NCBI GenBank assembly: GCA_022414725.1
Contig: CM039463.1
Coordinates: forward strand, 35,715,781-35,779,780
DNA: 64,000 nt
DNA from: Microglena sp. YARC
Taxonomy: Eukaryota > Chlorophyta > Chlorophyceae > Chlamydomonadales > Chlamydomonadaceae
Direction of reading: 5' to 3'
How positions within the stretch are numbered: position 1 is the stretch's first letter; the number at the start of each line of letters is the position of its first letter. Shown one piece after another: positions 53,505 through 63,840 of the stretch. The notes beneath the pieces are model-generated. The model searched no databases. It saw nothing but the letters and a program-made list of their open reading frames with translations, and was not told the origin of the DNA. The translations under genes were made by a program, and so were the position numbers.

Positions 53505-54415
53505 ACCAAATGAAATGGCGTGCAGTACAGGGTACATCCACCAAGCGAAATGGCGTGCAGTACATGGTAAATCCACCGAATGAAATGGCGTGCAGTACAT
53601 GGTACATCCACCAAGCGAAATGGCGTGCAGTACATGGTACATCCACCAAAAGAAATGGTGAGCAGTACATGGTAAATCCACCGAATGAAATGGCATGCAG
53701 TACATGGTACATCCACCAAATGAAATGGCGTGCAGTACATGGTACATCCACCAAATGAAATGGCGTGCAGTACATGGTACATCCACCAAAAGAAATGGTG
53801 TGCAGTGCATGGTACATCCACCACATGCAATGGTGAGCAGTACATGGTAAATCCACCGAATGAAATGGCGTGCAGTACATGGTACATCCACCAAATGAAA
53901 TGGCGTGCAGTACATGGTACATTCACCAAATGAAATGGCGTGCAGTACATGGTACATCCACCAAATGAAATGGCGTGCAGTACATGGTACATCCACCAAA
54001 TGAAATGGTGTGCAGTACATGGTACATCCACCAAAAGAAATGGCGTGCAGTGCATGGTACATCCACCACATGCAATGGTGTGCAGTACATGGTACATCCA
54101 ACAAATAAAATGGCATGTAGTACATGGTACATCCACCAAATGAAATGGCGTGCAGTACGTGGTACATCCACCAAATGAAATGGCGTGCTGTACATAGTAA
54201 ATCCATAAAATGAAATGGTGTGCAGTACATGGTTCATCCACCAAATGCAATGGCCTTTAGTACATGGTACATCCACCAAATGAAATGGCCTGTAGTACAT
54301 GGTACATCCACCAAATGAAATGGCCTGTAGTACATGGTACATCCACCAAATGAAATGGCCTGTAGTACATGGTACATCCACCAAATGCAATGGCGTGCAG
54401 TACATAGAGTATTAG
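53505..54415. repeat. 35-bp satellite array (about 26 units)
   Basis: Unit: ATGGTACATCCACCAAATGA followed by AATGGCGTGCAGTAC. No frame has a stop in the unit, so ORFs of up to 308 codons appear on the - strand; there are no splice sites or flanking gene features. Confidence 0.94.
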
Positions 54416-54530
54416 CACGCAGGTGATTCATACACTCCATAGCTTTTCTTTTCAGCTTGAACAAAAATCTAGCAAGTGTGTGCATCACCCAATGGTCACA
54501 CTAAAAATAGTCGGTGTGCCGTCGCTTTTT

Positions 54531-54735
54531 GGCGGTGCCCCCTCTTCAAGGGTGCGGGAGCCCCCAGGGTTGCCCATTTGTCCGTCCAACCGACCCACTG
54601 ACCGTTTGACCGAGACGAAGCCTGACACATCATCCAACGGTCTCGCAACTGACTCCCTTCCGTTGCCACCTGTCGCTCTGTCGCGAACACGACAGTCGCG
54701 TCGCTTGCGACGCTGCATAGAACTTGTCTTTCCAG
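54531..54735 (+). repeat. Dispersed repeat family A, copy 4
   Basis: GGCGGTGCCCCCTCTTCAAG ... CGTCGCTTGCGACGCTGCAT. Lies between two copies of AACAAAAATCTAGCAAGTGT and CCAATGGTCACACTAA (54460, 54740), suggesting insertion followed by, or causing, a local duplication. Confidence 0.82.
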
Positions 54736-54810
54736 CTTTAACAAAAATCTATCGAGTGTGTGCAGCAACCAATGGTCACACTAATTATAGTATGTGTGTC
54801 ACACGTGTGT

Positions 54811-54959
54811 CATAGCTTTTCTTTTTTTTGTAGCACTGTGAATGGCTCAGGGAGCTGCCTAGAAGCTGTTAAGAAAAGCAAAAATATCTGGCTGTAGCAC
54901 TGTGGCTGGCTCAGGGAGCTGCCTAGAAGCTGTTTAGAACAGCCGAAAAGAAAAGCCTG
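54811..54959. mobile_element. TIR element related to the 4808 MITE
   Basis: Ends CATAGCTTTTCTTTT and AAAAGAAAAGCCTG. Interior has TGTAGCACTGTGRMTGGCTC and GGGAGCTGCCTAGAAGCTGT twice, 73 bp apart. No TSD seen. Confidence 0.6.
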
Positions 54960-55017
54960 TTACCTGAGAGATAAATAAGTGATGAATATAACGAATCCGT
55001 CTGGGGATATTGTGAAC

Positions 55018-55209
55018 CGGGTACTACAAAGCATGCGCGGCAGCGCGATTTTGCGCACACTTTTTGAGCCCCACTGCGCGTTTCACGCAGTTTTTTAATC
55101 CCCTGTGGACGCAGCGCGCATTTTTTGCGCTTTTTGCGCTGCAGAGCGCTGACCAATTTGACATTTGTGCGCTTTAAGCGCTGACCGATTTGACAAAAGT
55201 AGTACCCTG
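55018..55209 (-). mobile_element. hAT-like MITE, family C, copy 3 (reverse)
   Basis: CGGGTACTACAAAGC at the left, AGTAGTACCCTG at the right; interior TTTTTGAGCCCCACTGCGCG. TTGTGAAC and GTTGTGAC at the flanks look like a shifted or decayed 8-bp TSD. Confidence 0.82.
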
Positions 55210-55573
55210 GTTGTGACGTGGTCACTTCTTTTATTTTAAATGTACAAGCTGTACAGCCACACAAACACTAAGCGTGGCTAAAAGCACTCCTACACACACA
55301 AACCCTCACACACACACACTCTCACAAATACACACTTCCACTTGACAAACGCGCAAGCACATTTAAAATGTATGTGACTACGCGACATGGTCGTCTACAT
55401 GACTGCATGTGCTGGTATCCCACACTAAATATGGTACAGAAGAAGTGACCACGTTGCCTTTGTGTTAGTGGTGTGTGGTGTGTGTGTCGTGAATGTGTTG
55501 TGGGACCCACTACCCTGGCCAGCCCTGCCTTGGTCCATTACCGGGAGTGTGTGTGGTGTGGGCAGTGGAGCCA

Positions 55574-56110
55574 CTACGGTGGCCAGCCCTGCCTACATCC
55601 ATTCGGTAATAGAACGGGACCATTCGGTGATGGGTCGGGACCATTGGCTTGACCTGCATACGTCGACGAGGTTTTGCCATACCCTGATGGTTGCACTACC
55701 GGCTTCTTTTTCCGGAAGATAATCAGCGCAGCGATGACTCCGATGACCAGCATGCCTACGCCCAACCCAATACCGAGGGCAATGGCCAGTGTTTTGCTCG
55801 ACCCACCGCTGACGTCCTCAGACGGCGTGAAGTCTCCGCGCACCGTGTTGATCCCGAATTCACTGAGATTGCTGAAAATCGAGGCGGCATTTGTCACTAG
55901 GTTTTGAGCGTCGGAGTTCATCTCAGCAGTGGTGGTTCCATCTGGGTAAGTCAGGCGCAGCTCTGTCACAATGGACCCAGATTTCCACCTATACAGCCAG
56001 ATCAGGTTGGATAAACTGCCGGCATCCGCTTTTGCGACGATGGTGTTGTTGAATCGCTCCCTATAGACCTGAGTTTCCAACTGGAAGGTGTCAAAGCTGG
56101 GGCCGAGGAA
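55574..56110 (-). CDS. SEA-like/transmembrane C-terminal exon of a membrane protein
   Basis: Acceptor-like CTGATTTAG before 56110, frame open to TAG at 55574. The first 90 residues resemble an SEA domain (FLGPSFDTFQLETQVYRERF, then RWKSGSIVTELRLTYPDG), an extracellular fold often next to the membrane. A Ser/Gly linker leads to one hydrophobic helix (TLAIALGIGLGVGMLVIGVI), an RKKK stop-transfer signal and a Pro/Gly/Asn-rich cytoplasmic tail of about 45 residues. It is probably the last exon of the gene whose signal-peptide exon is at 59605. SEA assignment is by eye from the GSIV core. Confidence 0.6.
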   Translation of the reverse strand, partial: FLGPSFDTFQLETQVYRERFNNTIVAKADAGSLSNLIWLYRWKSGSIVTELRLTYPDGTTTAEMNSDAQNLVTNAASIFSNLSEFGINTVRGDFTPSEDVSGGSSKTLAIALGIGLGVGMLVIGVIAALIIFRKKKPVVQPSGYGKTSSTYAGQANGPDPSPNGPVLLPNGCRQGWPP

Positions 56111-56305
56111 CTAAATCAGAACGTCGCGTTGAATGGCCAGGTTGATAGCAGGGATTATGATCTGTAAGCAGAGGCCACCAGTAACGGATGTAGTGCCTGC
56201 AATACAAGAATCAGAATGTCGCGTTGAATGGCCAGGTTGATAGCAGGGGTGATGATCTGTAAGCAGAGGCCACCTGTAACGGATGTAGTGCCTGCAGTAC
56301 AACAA
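56111..56305 (-). repeat. Duplicated 99-bp block upstream of the SEA-like exon
   Basis: Two near-identical copies on the - strand with TGCAGGCACTACATCCGTTA, GCCTCTGCTTACAGATCAT and CTGGCCATTCAACGCGACRT. Each contains possible acceptors (TATTGCAG, CTTACAG). The nearer may be the true exon start (IIPAINLAIQRDV) but runs into TAG just before 56110. This resembles the KU80 acceptor duplication, here on the other strand. Confidence 0.6.
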
Positions 56306-56359
56306 AATAGTGATGGGGTTTAGTGCTCGTAGTTTAGGTGTTGCGTGCTGGTATATGTT

Positions 56360-57595
56360 AATATGTGTTAGGCTGTTTGGTTGTGTGTGCATGTGCTCGT
56401 GCCAGTGTGTGTGTGAGTGAGTGTTTGTGTGTGCATGTGAGTGTGTGTAAGTGTGTGCATGTGAGACAGATGTGGTGCCCGCGTTACACCAAAATAGCGG
56501 TTAGGTGTAGTGCCCATGTTCCAGGGTGGCGCCCTGGCAGATGTGTTTGTGTATGCATGAGCGTGTGTGTGTGCATGTGAGCGCATGTGTGGGTGTTTGA
56601 GTGGCCTTTTTAGTTGGTGTTTATATGTATGCATGTGTGTCTGTTTGTGTGCGCATGTTAGTGTGTGAGAGTTCGTATGTTTGTACATTCGTGTCTGTGC
56701 AAGTGTGTTTGTGTGTGATGTGTGCCTGTGTCTGTGCGAGTGTGTTTGTGTGTGATGTGTGCCTGTGTCTGTGCGAGTGTGTTTGTGTGTGATGGGTGCC
56801 TGTGTCTGTGCGAGTGTGTTTGTGTGTGATGAGTGCCTGTGTCTGTGCGAGTGTGTTTGTGTGTGATGTGTGCCTGTGTCTGTTTGCGTGCGCTTATTAA
56901 TGAGTGGGATTGTGTATGTGTGTACATTCGTGTGTGTGTGTGTGTGTATGTGTGTGATGGGTGTGTGTGTGCGTGTGTTTGCGTGCGCATGTTAATGTGT
57001 GTGAGTGTGTATGTGTGTGTTAGAGAGTGTGTGTGTATGTGTTTGCGTGTGTGTGCGTGCACATGTGAGTTTGTAGGTTTTTACGTAAAAGCCTACACGT
57101 GCATGTGTGTGCATGCCTAAATCGGAGTGTGTGTGCGTGTGTGTATGCACCTCCGAGTGTGTTTTCATGTGAGTATGTGTGCATGTGTGTTTGCACCTCC
57201 GATTGTGTTCTCATGTGATTGTGTGTGCATGTGTGTTCTTGCAACCCCGAGTGTGTTATCATGTGAGTGTGTGTGTGTGTGCATACAAGTGTGTTTTCAT
57301 GTGAGTGTGTGCAGACCAGTGTGTTTTCGTGTGACTGTGTGTGAATACCAGTGTGTTTTCGTGTGAATGTATGTGCATACCAGTGTGTTTTCGTGTGAAT
57401 GTATGTGCATACCAGTGTGTTTTAATGTGAGTGTCTGTGCATACCAGTGTGTTTTCGTGTTTTTGTGTGTGCACCAGTGTTCTGTCATGTGAGTGTGTGT
57501 GCGTGTGTGTTTGCACCTCCGAGTGTGTTTTCATGTGCATGTATGCGCAAGTGATTACATCTGAGCGTGTGTGTTTGTAACAGACATTGACTGGC
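56360..57595. repeat. GTGTGCATGTG arrays with 37-bp and 32-bp VNTRs
   Basis: 56685-56885: five units of GTGCCTGTGTCTGTGCGAGT followed by GTGTTTGTGTGTGATGT. 57280-57480: units of CAGTGTGTTTTCGTGTGAAT then GTATGTGCATAC. The rest is irregular GT-rich DNA. Probably intron of the minus-strand gene. Confidence 0.92.
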
Positions 57596-57774
57596 ACTCC
57601 ACTCTACTAAGTACAATGAACCCCACGAAACTTAGTGATAACCAAGGAGGCGTTATTAAATCTACTAGCATATGAGTCCGTCGTACCGACGGGAAGACCC
57701 CCGTGGCCACCTGGGCGACAGGTCAGCAAGATACGAAACCAAAAGCCCAACTGCCTAAGCCAAAAGGGGCTAAA

Positions 57775-57962
57775 CCCATCACGGACAACGCGCTATTATA
57801 TATAGGATTACTTACGAAACTTAGATGTTGTCAGATGATAGCAATTATAGTTGCACGTACACTAACTTATTCACTAAAAGGGATCACATCAAATGCATAG
57901 CAAGACTACATCTTCGAGCTCACAAGGTGGAATGTTGAATCTGATAGGAGTGCCTCTGGTTA
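57775..57962 (+). mobile_element. LINE 3' fragment, copy 2 (partial)
   Basis: GATGTTGTCAGATGATAGCA, ATTCACTAAAAGGGATCACA and CATCTTCGAGCTCACAAGG match copy 3 directly downstream; the frame is broken by indels. The two copies are tandem, about 183 bp apart. Confidence 0.75.
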
Positions 57963-58370
57963 GTGATTACCAAGGAGGCGCTATGAAATCTATGACGTAT
58001 GCGACTTAGATGATGTCAGATGATGGCAATTATAGTTGCACGGACACTAACTTATTCACTAAAAGGGATCACATTAAATGCACAGCAAGACTAGTTCTTC
58101 GAGCTCACAATGTGGATATTGAATCTGATAAGAGTGCCTCTCGTTCTAGTAGAACTTCCAGGTATTGTAATATGGTGGTTGATGATAGAAGACTGGTAGA
58201 AGATGAAAAACGTTTCATGTTAGAATGTCCCTTATATTCTGAGGATAGAAAATCCTTTTTGAGAAATAGAAAATTGAACCGCAGTTCCCGCGCAGTTGGT
58301 TGATAGAGATTCCAGCATGAGGCTGGTCATGAATCCTGATTTCTCAGAAGGATAGAAGAACGTATAAATG
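57963..58370 (+). mobile_element. LINE 3' fragment, copy 3
   Basis: Encodes KRDHIKCTARLVLRAHNVDI and VEDEKRFMLECPLYSEDRK, the same RT-tail motif as 48305-48740, then loses frame. Confidence 0.8.
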
Positions 58371-58535
58371 AATTAACAAATTATATGCGTTATAAATGTA
58401 TTAACAAATGAGATAAGTTATACATGCATTGACAAATGAGATTAGTTATAAATTTATTAACAAATTAGATGCGTTATAAATGTATTAACAAATGAGATAG
58501 GTTATAAATGTATAAACAAATGAGATAAGAATCGC
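58371..58535. repeat. AACAAATGAGATAAGTTATA repeat
   Basis: Five units of about 30 bp containing TTATAAATGTATTAACAAAT. Confidence 0.85.
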
Positions 58536-58740
58536 ACAATCCCATTTGGGATGATGATTATAATAATAATTGTAGGATTACATTTTCACTGTGGCACAAA
58601 CTCAGGGCCCCCGTCGGTAAAACAATTGTTTGTGATTCAGTTCATCAGTGCTTTTTCGTTTTAGCATCTCCTGTCACAGATGGGCTAGTCCCTTAAGCCT
58701 ATTTGGCCTACCCCTGGACTGTGACAACATACATTCACAT
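58536..58740 (+). mobile_element. LINE 3'-end fragment, copy 4
   Basis: GATGATGATTATAATAATAA tail-like stretch, then AACTCAGGGCCCCCGTCGGT, TTGTTTGTGATTCAGTTCAT and TATTTGGCCTACCCCTGGAC, ending ACATACATTC. Same block as 6366-6515. Confidence 0.65.
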
Positions 58741-58955
58741 ACAAATAAATCTGAGTGTGTGTGTATGTGTATATGCATGTGTCTCAGTGCGTGCATGCAT
58801 GAGGGTATATCTGTGCACGTGAGTGCATGTGCATGTGTGTGTGAGTATGTGCATTTGCAAGTGTATATGTCTGTGCATGTGCATTGTGTGTGTGTGTGCA
58901 TTAGCATGTGTGTATGTCTTTGCATGTGTGTGCATGTGCATTTGCGTGTGCCCAG
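58741..58955. repeat. GTGTGCATGTGC microsatellite-like tract
   Basis: Irregular TGTGTGTATG and TGCATGTGTG; intron of the minus-strand gene. Confidence 0.85.
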
Positions 58956-58972
58956 ACAGAAATAGGTCTCAC

Positions 58973-59095
58973 CTGCAGCACAAGCATCACAGTCTAGCTC
59001 AGAGTCTGAGCCTGATACTGAGGAAGTACCAGCCGAGCATGGGAGGCACAGGTTGGAGATGGGAGACAAAGGAGGAAAAGGAGCCGGGGTGGGGG
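58973..59095 (-). CDS. Cys-rich (GCC2/ephrin-receptor-like) exon of the membrane protein
   Basis: - strand, donor GCAG|GTGAGACC at 58973/58972. Encodes NLCLPCSAGTSSVSGSDSEL then DCDACAAG: a CxxC(x)AGT...C.AC.AG pattern typical of extracellular GCC2/GCC3 (ephrin-receptor-like) repeats. The upstream acceptor is uncertain (CTTCCCCAG near 59100), because Pro/Ser-rich low-complexity DNA is open in several frames. Sits between the signal-peptide exon and the SEA-like exon on the same strand. Confidence 0.55.
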
Positions 59096-59222
59096 ATGGG
59101 CTCAAGGTCTGGGGAAGTGTAGGAAATGTAGGCGGAGGTGGAGGGTAGGAGGGGGAGGGGGCATGAACGGGGGGGGGAGGAGAGGGGGGAGGGTAGGTGG
59201 GAGGGGAGGGTAGACTGCAGGG

Positions 59223-59605
59223 TCAGAGTAGGGGTGGGGGAGCAGGGGGTGAATAGGGGAGTGGGGGAGGGGGAGAATCGGCGGGTGGGGGAGGAGGGGG
59301 AGAATCGGCGGGTGGGTAGAAGGGGGAGAATTGACGGGGTAGAGGAGGTGGGCTGCGAGGACTAGGTTGTTGGGCTGTGGAAGGTGAAGGGGAGGGGGGG
59401 GCGTAGGCAATGACAGGTAGGATCCAGCTGGGCAAACGTTCTGCAGCAGCTCGCGCCCTTGATATTTGAGCATGAGTTCGTCGAGCAATCTAGAACGACG
59501 GGATCCGATCCACGAAGAGCTTGCGATTGCGTCTTGAGCTAAGAAGCTGAGCAGCGTGAGAAGAGGGCCAAGTCGCATCGGACATGCGCGCAGGCGCGTT
59601 CGCAT
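59223..59605 (-). CDS. Signal peptide and Pro-rich N-terminal exon of the membrane protein
   Basis: Starts at ATG 59605, or the ATG nine codons on (59578), which gives a compact signal peptide MRLGPLLTLLSFLAQDAIAS with likely cleavage after DAIA or AS. Then WIGSRRSRLLDELMLKYQGR, NVCPAGSYLS (start of a Cys repeat) and a long Pro/Ser/Leu-rich tract coded by CCGCCGATTCTCCCCC-type repeats. Pro-rich walls and matrix proteins are common in green algae. The frame through the repeat is uncertain: one frame reads PPADSPPPPPPADS. Together with 58973 and 55574 it suggests a secreted type I membrane protein. Confidence 0.55.
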
Positions 59606-60480
59606 GCAGGGTGGCGTATGGGAGGGAAGTACGGGAGAGAAGGAGGAAGGGGGGAGGCAGGGAGAGGGTGCGGACTTGGCTCAGGCCTGAGCGAAAGTCT
59701 CGGGAGGTCGGTGAAAGATCCCCCCCAGGGATAGGAGCAGAGAAGTTAAGGAAGAAAGAAAGGAAGGAAGAGATAGACTAAAGCCGTGATGCAGTTAAGA
59801 GGAGTGGAGGAGGGCGGGGAAATAGGTCATGGATGGGGAGGAGTACGGTTATGCTTGTAAACGACGCTGTAACGGAGTTGTGGATTGTAAGCGGATAAGC
59901 TGGAAGGGACTATCTCAGCTTGCCCTACTGAAAATGAGGGGAAGCTGAGATAGTCGCAGAGAGGGGTAGGGAAACGGACGCTGGCGGTCTCATTGACGCT
60001 CAACTGCAGATGGAGAAGCTTTAAACGTAAAACTCAATGTGTTCGAAGTAGGAATAGCACAAGTGCATGAAAATAAAATAACTAGCACGCCAATCGATTT
60101 GTTCACTTGAAAGTAGTTGAAAGCGTCGGTTGAAACAAGGAGACTCGCTCTGGCTTGTCACGCACAAAAAGGGGGGTCCCTGGACAAATAACGAAACCTA
60201 TGCGATGCCATGGCATGTGATGGAGTCTCTGGACATCATTCGTTGCGTCGTGAGTTCGTGACCCGATGCCAAACGGTCCGATCCCCTTGTGTTGAGCCAG
60301 CGCGTGGGCGCCAATCGGGATGGGGGATGGGGAGTGAATGAGGTGGGGAGGTGGAGCCAGGGCGAGCCAGGGGGTGGAGCGATATATGTTCTGTCGTCTG
60401 TCGTACTATGACCCTTCCCGCGTCCATCACTTGGACCTCTGAATGTGTACCGTTGTGTACTGAGTTTTCGACGAGTTTCT
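59606..60480. other. Upstream region of the minus-strand gene; no gene called
   Basis: Probable promoter/5' UTR side of the 59605 start. Contains AGCTGAGATAGTC in direct and inverted form (CTATCTCAGCTTGCCC at 59910, GGGGAAGCTGAGATAGTC at 59938). No convincing exon. Confidence 0.4.
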
Positions 60481-60504
60481 TCTAGTCATGCTTCCGTTGT
60501 TATA

Positions 60505-60627
60505 GACCGGTTCTCTCGGTCCAGCTAGAGTGTCATGGGGCGCCAGGCCTTCTGCCTGGAAGCTTCCATAGTAGTGCCTCCGCCCGTTAGGGCCGGCTCC
60601 TACCGGCGGCAGTACCCTGAGGTACTG
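60505..60627 (+). other. Cluster of four consecutive hairpins
   Basis: GACCG/CGGTC (60505-60521), CCAGGC/GCCTGG (60543-60559), GCCGG/CCGGC within a longer CCGCC...GGCGG (60580-60609), and CAGTACC/GGTACTG with a CTGA loop (60610-60627). The stems are perfect and evenly packed. Confidence 0.6.
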
Positions 60628-60792
60628 TCGCCTTTCCCTTCTTATCCTCATATGTCAGCCCAACTCTTTGCATGCCCACACCCGAGCCCACACCGCTGTT
60701 TGTTATTTTGGGCTATGAGTAGCAGCTTCTAGGCAGCATCTCATCCCTGCCCTTTAGCCGTAGCAGGAAAGAGGAGCAATGCAGGAACCCAC

Positions 60793-60848
60793 CTGTCCAC
60801 CGCCTTGGCGGCTTCCTCAGAAGTCTCGAAGGTATTAGTGGAGATTGT
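60793..60848 (-). CDS. Possible AP2-domain exon
   Basis: - strand: acceptor TTGCGCAG, donor AG|GTGGGT, 56 bp. Encodes TISTNTFETSEEAAKAVDR, close to the AP2/ERF core (LGTFDTAEEAARAYD), a plant and algal DNA-binding domain. Other exons are not recognised nearby, so it is a fragment or part of a gene with unseen exons. Confidence 0.4.
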
Positions 60849-60899
60849 CTGCGCAACAGAAATGGAAAACCCAGTCAAAAACTCATGTTAATCAGGTAT

Positions 60900-61395
60900 A
60901 ACTAATATAATTGTATACATATGAGGTGATGTGGGTGAATATCCCTAGGGGTGTCTGTCCTCACAATCTCATGCAGCTAAATGATTCAAAACATCGTGGT
61001 CGCCGTGTCACTTTCAACCGTCACATCTGGCTGGCTGGCCGGAAATTCAAACAGCCAGCTGCATTTCTCTGCCTGTAAATAAATCATTAATCCGTTTCAC
61101 GCATGCACACTTTGTTGGCCAACTCACTATGCAATCGCATTGCCTTAGCCGTGGTTGATTGCGTGATTGTTGGTGTAATCGCAACTTATTTGACTTTCTT
61201 GAGACTTCCATGGCTGTTATGTCTAGCTAGGCTGTGCTGTCTTCCCCTTGCAATTCTCCCAACATCCCTGCGCGCTCTTTCCTTTTCACCAAGAATCCTA
61301 TCGCTGAGCACAATGCTATAGAGAAAGCGTGACAAAAGTGGCTGAATGATGGCCCATGCTGGTCAAAACAACAGTTTGCACGCCCAATGAACCAG
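60900..61395. other. No feature recognised
   Basis: Unique-looking DNA without a convincing exon, repeat or element. Confidence 0.4.
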
Positions 61396-61412
61396 TTCAT
61401 AGCTGCTGGTAA

Positions 61413-61618
61413 TGATAACGCCTGGTGGGTCCTGGTGTTAAGGGAGCCCGTCGTACGCGGGTGGGGAGCAGTCTCCTACCTCAACTGGACAAGCTACCAT
61501 CGCGGTTGACGACCACCTGCAACGCCAAGAGCGACCGAAGGGGGAGTCGAACCCCCGACTCTTCGTCCTCAAGCAATCTGGTCTACCACTAGACCATTGT
61601 ATATCACTGAAAGGGGCT
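61413..61618 (-). mobile_element. tRNA-derived SINE (type 1), copy 4, with 14-bp TSD
   Basis: - strand head ATGGTCTAGTGGTAGACCAG and GGGGGTTCGACTCCCCC, tail to GGCGTTATCATT. Flanked by ATAGCTGCTGGTAA (61399-61412, 61619-61632). Confidence 0.9.
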
Positions 61619-61673
61619 ATAGCTGCTGGTAAGTAGCCTAGCGATTGTAAGCACACGCCCTAGTTCCTTCCCT

Positions 61674-63840
61674 ATGAGAGTGCTCAAGACATATCACTCC
61701 GGAAACCTACAGGTTATCGCCCATCAACGCCGCAACGTGTTCCACTGCAACAGACTTGAGCGCATCAAGCCTGTTACCCTGTCCGTAGATCCCAAGCTCC
61801 CACGCACCTGCAGTGCCTTCCACAGTTGCCGCCGCAACAACCAAAGGAAAAGGATCTCAATTGCAGAATCTTCTCTGATTGCTAGCACCCCCGCTGGACA
61901 CCAGCCCCAACAGTCTACCCAAGACCCCGCTGGACCGCCAGTACGTTGCCCCCGCAACACCAACCACCCCACTGCGTCTACCCATCAGTCCCCCTCTCTC
62001 ACCCTCCCGTCATCTCCTTACCTCGTCGGCCCCGCAAGCCAAATCTCCTGCCCAACGCCCCCCCCCACCCCCCCCACCCCCCACCCCCCACCCACCCCTT
62101 CCCTCTCCCTAATCTTCCCGTCCACTACATCCCGAAGAATCTCCAGTTCTCCCTACCCAACTCTTCCCTGCTCTCTCGCGCCAGATTTGTCACCTCCGCA
62201 CCTCCCCTACCTCAACCCAAGCCGCCGCAATGCACCAAGCGCCATATGATGGTAAGGGTGGTTACGATGTATTCGTCAACTGGTACACGAACCTTGTAGC
62301 TCCCCTGCTCGAGAGATCTTCAGTTTTCTCAGTTATCGACGCCGATCTAGACTATTAGCCCATTGATGAGCCCTCAAATGGCTACCACTACCCTAGGGAC
62401 AGCAAAATCACACCTGTATCCAACTACATGGCTATGAACCATATTCTGCAAAACTGCACCCCCACCCCTTGCTGCAATCTTAGACGCGCAGACTAACAAC
62501 GCAGCCAAAGCTTTGCGCTACATTCGGAAAGATTGGGGCCAGGGGTTCTACTTAATGCCGAACGTCACAAAAGGCGTAAATCCCTACTACGACTCATTCA
62601 CAATTATAAATCCACCTATCTGCGACATCTATCCAGCCTCTGCCCAGGATGATGCTGTTCCCCCATGTACCCCTGTTCATCAGCCACCTGCATCCTCGTC
62701 TGATAACGACGATTCTACTAAACCACCTTCGCCAACCTCGGACTGGGAGCCATCTAACCTCCGAGCTTTCCAAGATGCAGCAGTAGCCGCGGACTTAGTG
62801 CGCAGGGCCATCCCTATGCTTAGTGCATTTGGGATCAATGTCCAAATTGATGCTCCAGTGTCACCCGAGAACCGACGTGAGAGCCCCCTGCAGAGTCTGT
62901 GGCCACCAGCTGCTCCTTAGTGCATCATATGCACAGGACTTGGACATACTCCTTCTTACTGTCCAAACCTCTCACCATCTGCATCACAAGTTCACAACTG
63001 TGCAAACTGTGGCGGAGCCAAGCACCACGAGGGTCAGTGCACCAGCTGCCAAAGACCAAGCAGCCCGTCACTTGAACCCCACCAGCCAGAACAAGCTGAC
63101 AGAACTCTGCATCAACTGCAATGGTAGAGGACACTATGGAAAGCAATGCTTTTCATCAACCCGGGTCAACCCAACGAGCACAACCTGTGCAAACTATAAA
63201 GGATATGGGCATCATGATCCAAGATGCCCCAACCCCTGCCAGATGACTCCCCCACTGGAATCTCCACCTCATGACTGTGGAGAAGACTCTGGAGATGAAG
63301 ACACCACCGGTGAGAAAACTGACCACTGACTCTGAGTTAGGAAAGTACCCCTCCACTCATGAGACTCCCCCCAGTGACCAATCTACTTGTTTCCACGGCC
63401 ATTGGTGCCTAACTACAGACTCCATCTACCACATGACTTCAAATGCTGATTGTCTCGTTAGGATCACACCCCTCAACCCACCAGTGTCAGTCATTCCCCA
63501 AACTCCTCAGCACCAGTTATCTACTCCTATTCTGGCACGGCTGTACTTCAGGGTATAGGACTTGTAGTGACACTTCTAGATGTCCTCCTTGTGCCCGTGT
63601 CTAACTCCTTCAATCTCATCAGTGCCCCTGCCATCATGGATTATGATGAAGACATACACATCTACACTGACTGTTGTACTGCACAGATTGAACTGCCCTA
63701 CCAGCATGGAGACGGCATGGTCTGCTACACCACTGGTCTGGAGTGCTCAGTATCATCAGCTAGTGGCCTCTACACCACAAGCTGTAGTTTTCCGGAGTAT
63801 GTGCAGAGCACAGAGACAAGGGGAAGACGGTGAGGATAAG
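61674..63840 (+). pseudogene. Degenerate Ty1/copia-like gag-protease region
   Basis: A Pro-rich start is followed by a gag-like stretch (GGYDVFVNWYTNLVAPLLER near 62255, AKALRYIRKDWGQGFYLM near 62505). Four zinc-knuckle-like motifs come next: CIICTGLGHTPSYC, CANCGGAKHHEGQC, CINCNGRGHYGKQC and a mutated CANYKGYGHHDPRC. Then comes a copia-type protease and GAG-pre-integrase-like segment (HWCLTTDSIYHMTSN near 63400; VTLLDVLLVPVSNSFNLIS near 63570). Frames shift at 62920, near 63070 and 63260, so it is inactive. RT/integrase would lie beyond the window. No LTR was identified. Confidence 0.7.

Noticed and set aside
53324..54405. 308-, 243- and 178-codon minus-strand ORFs
   Set aside because: 35-bp satellite lacking stops in any frame; no gene signals.
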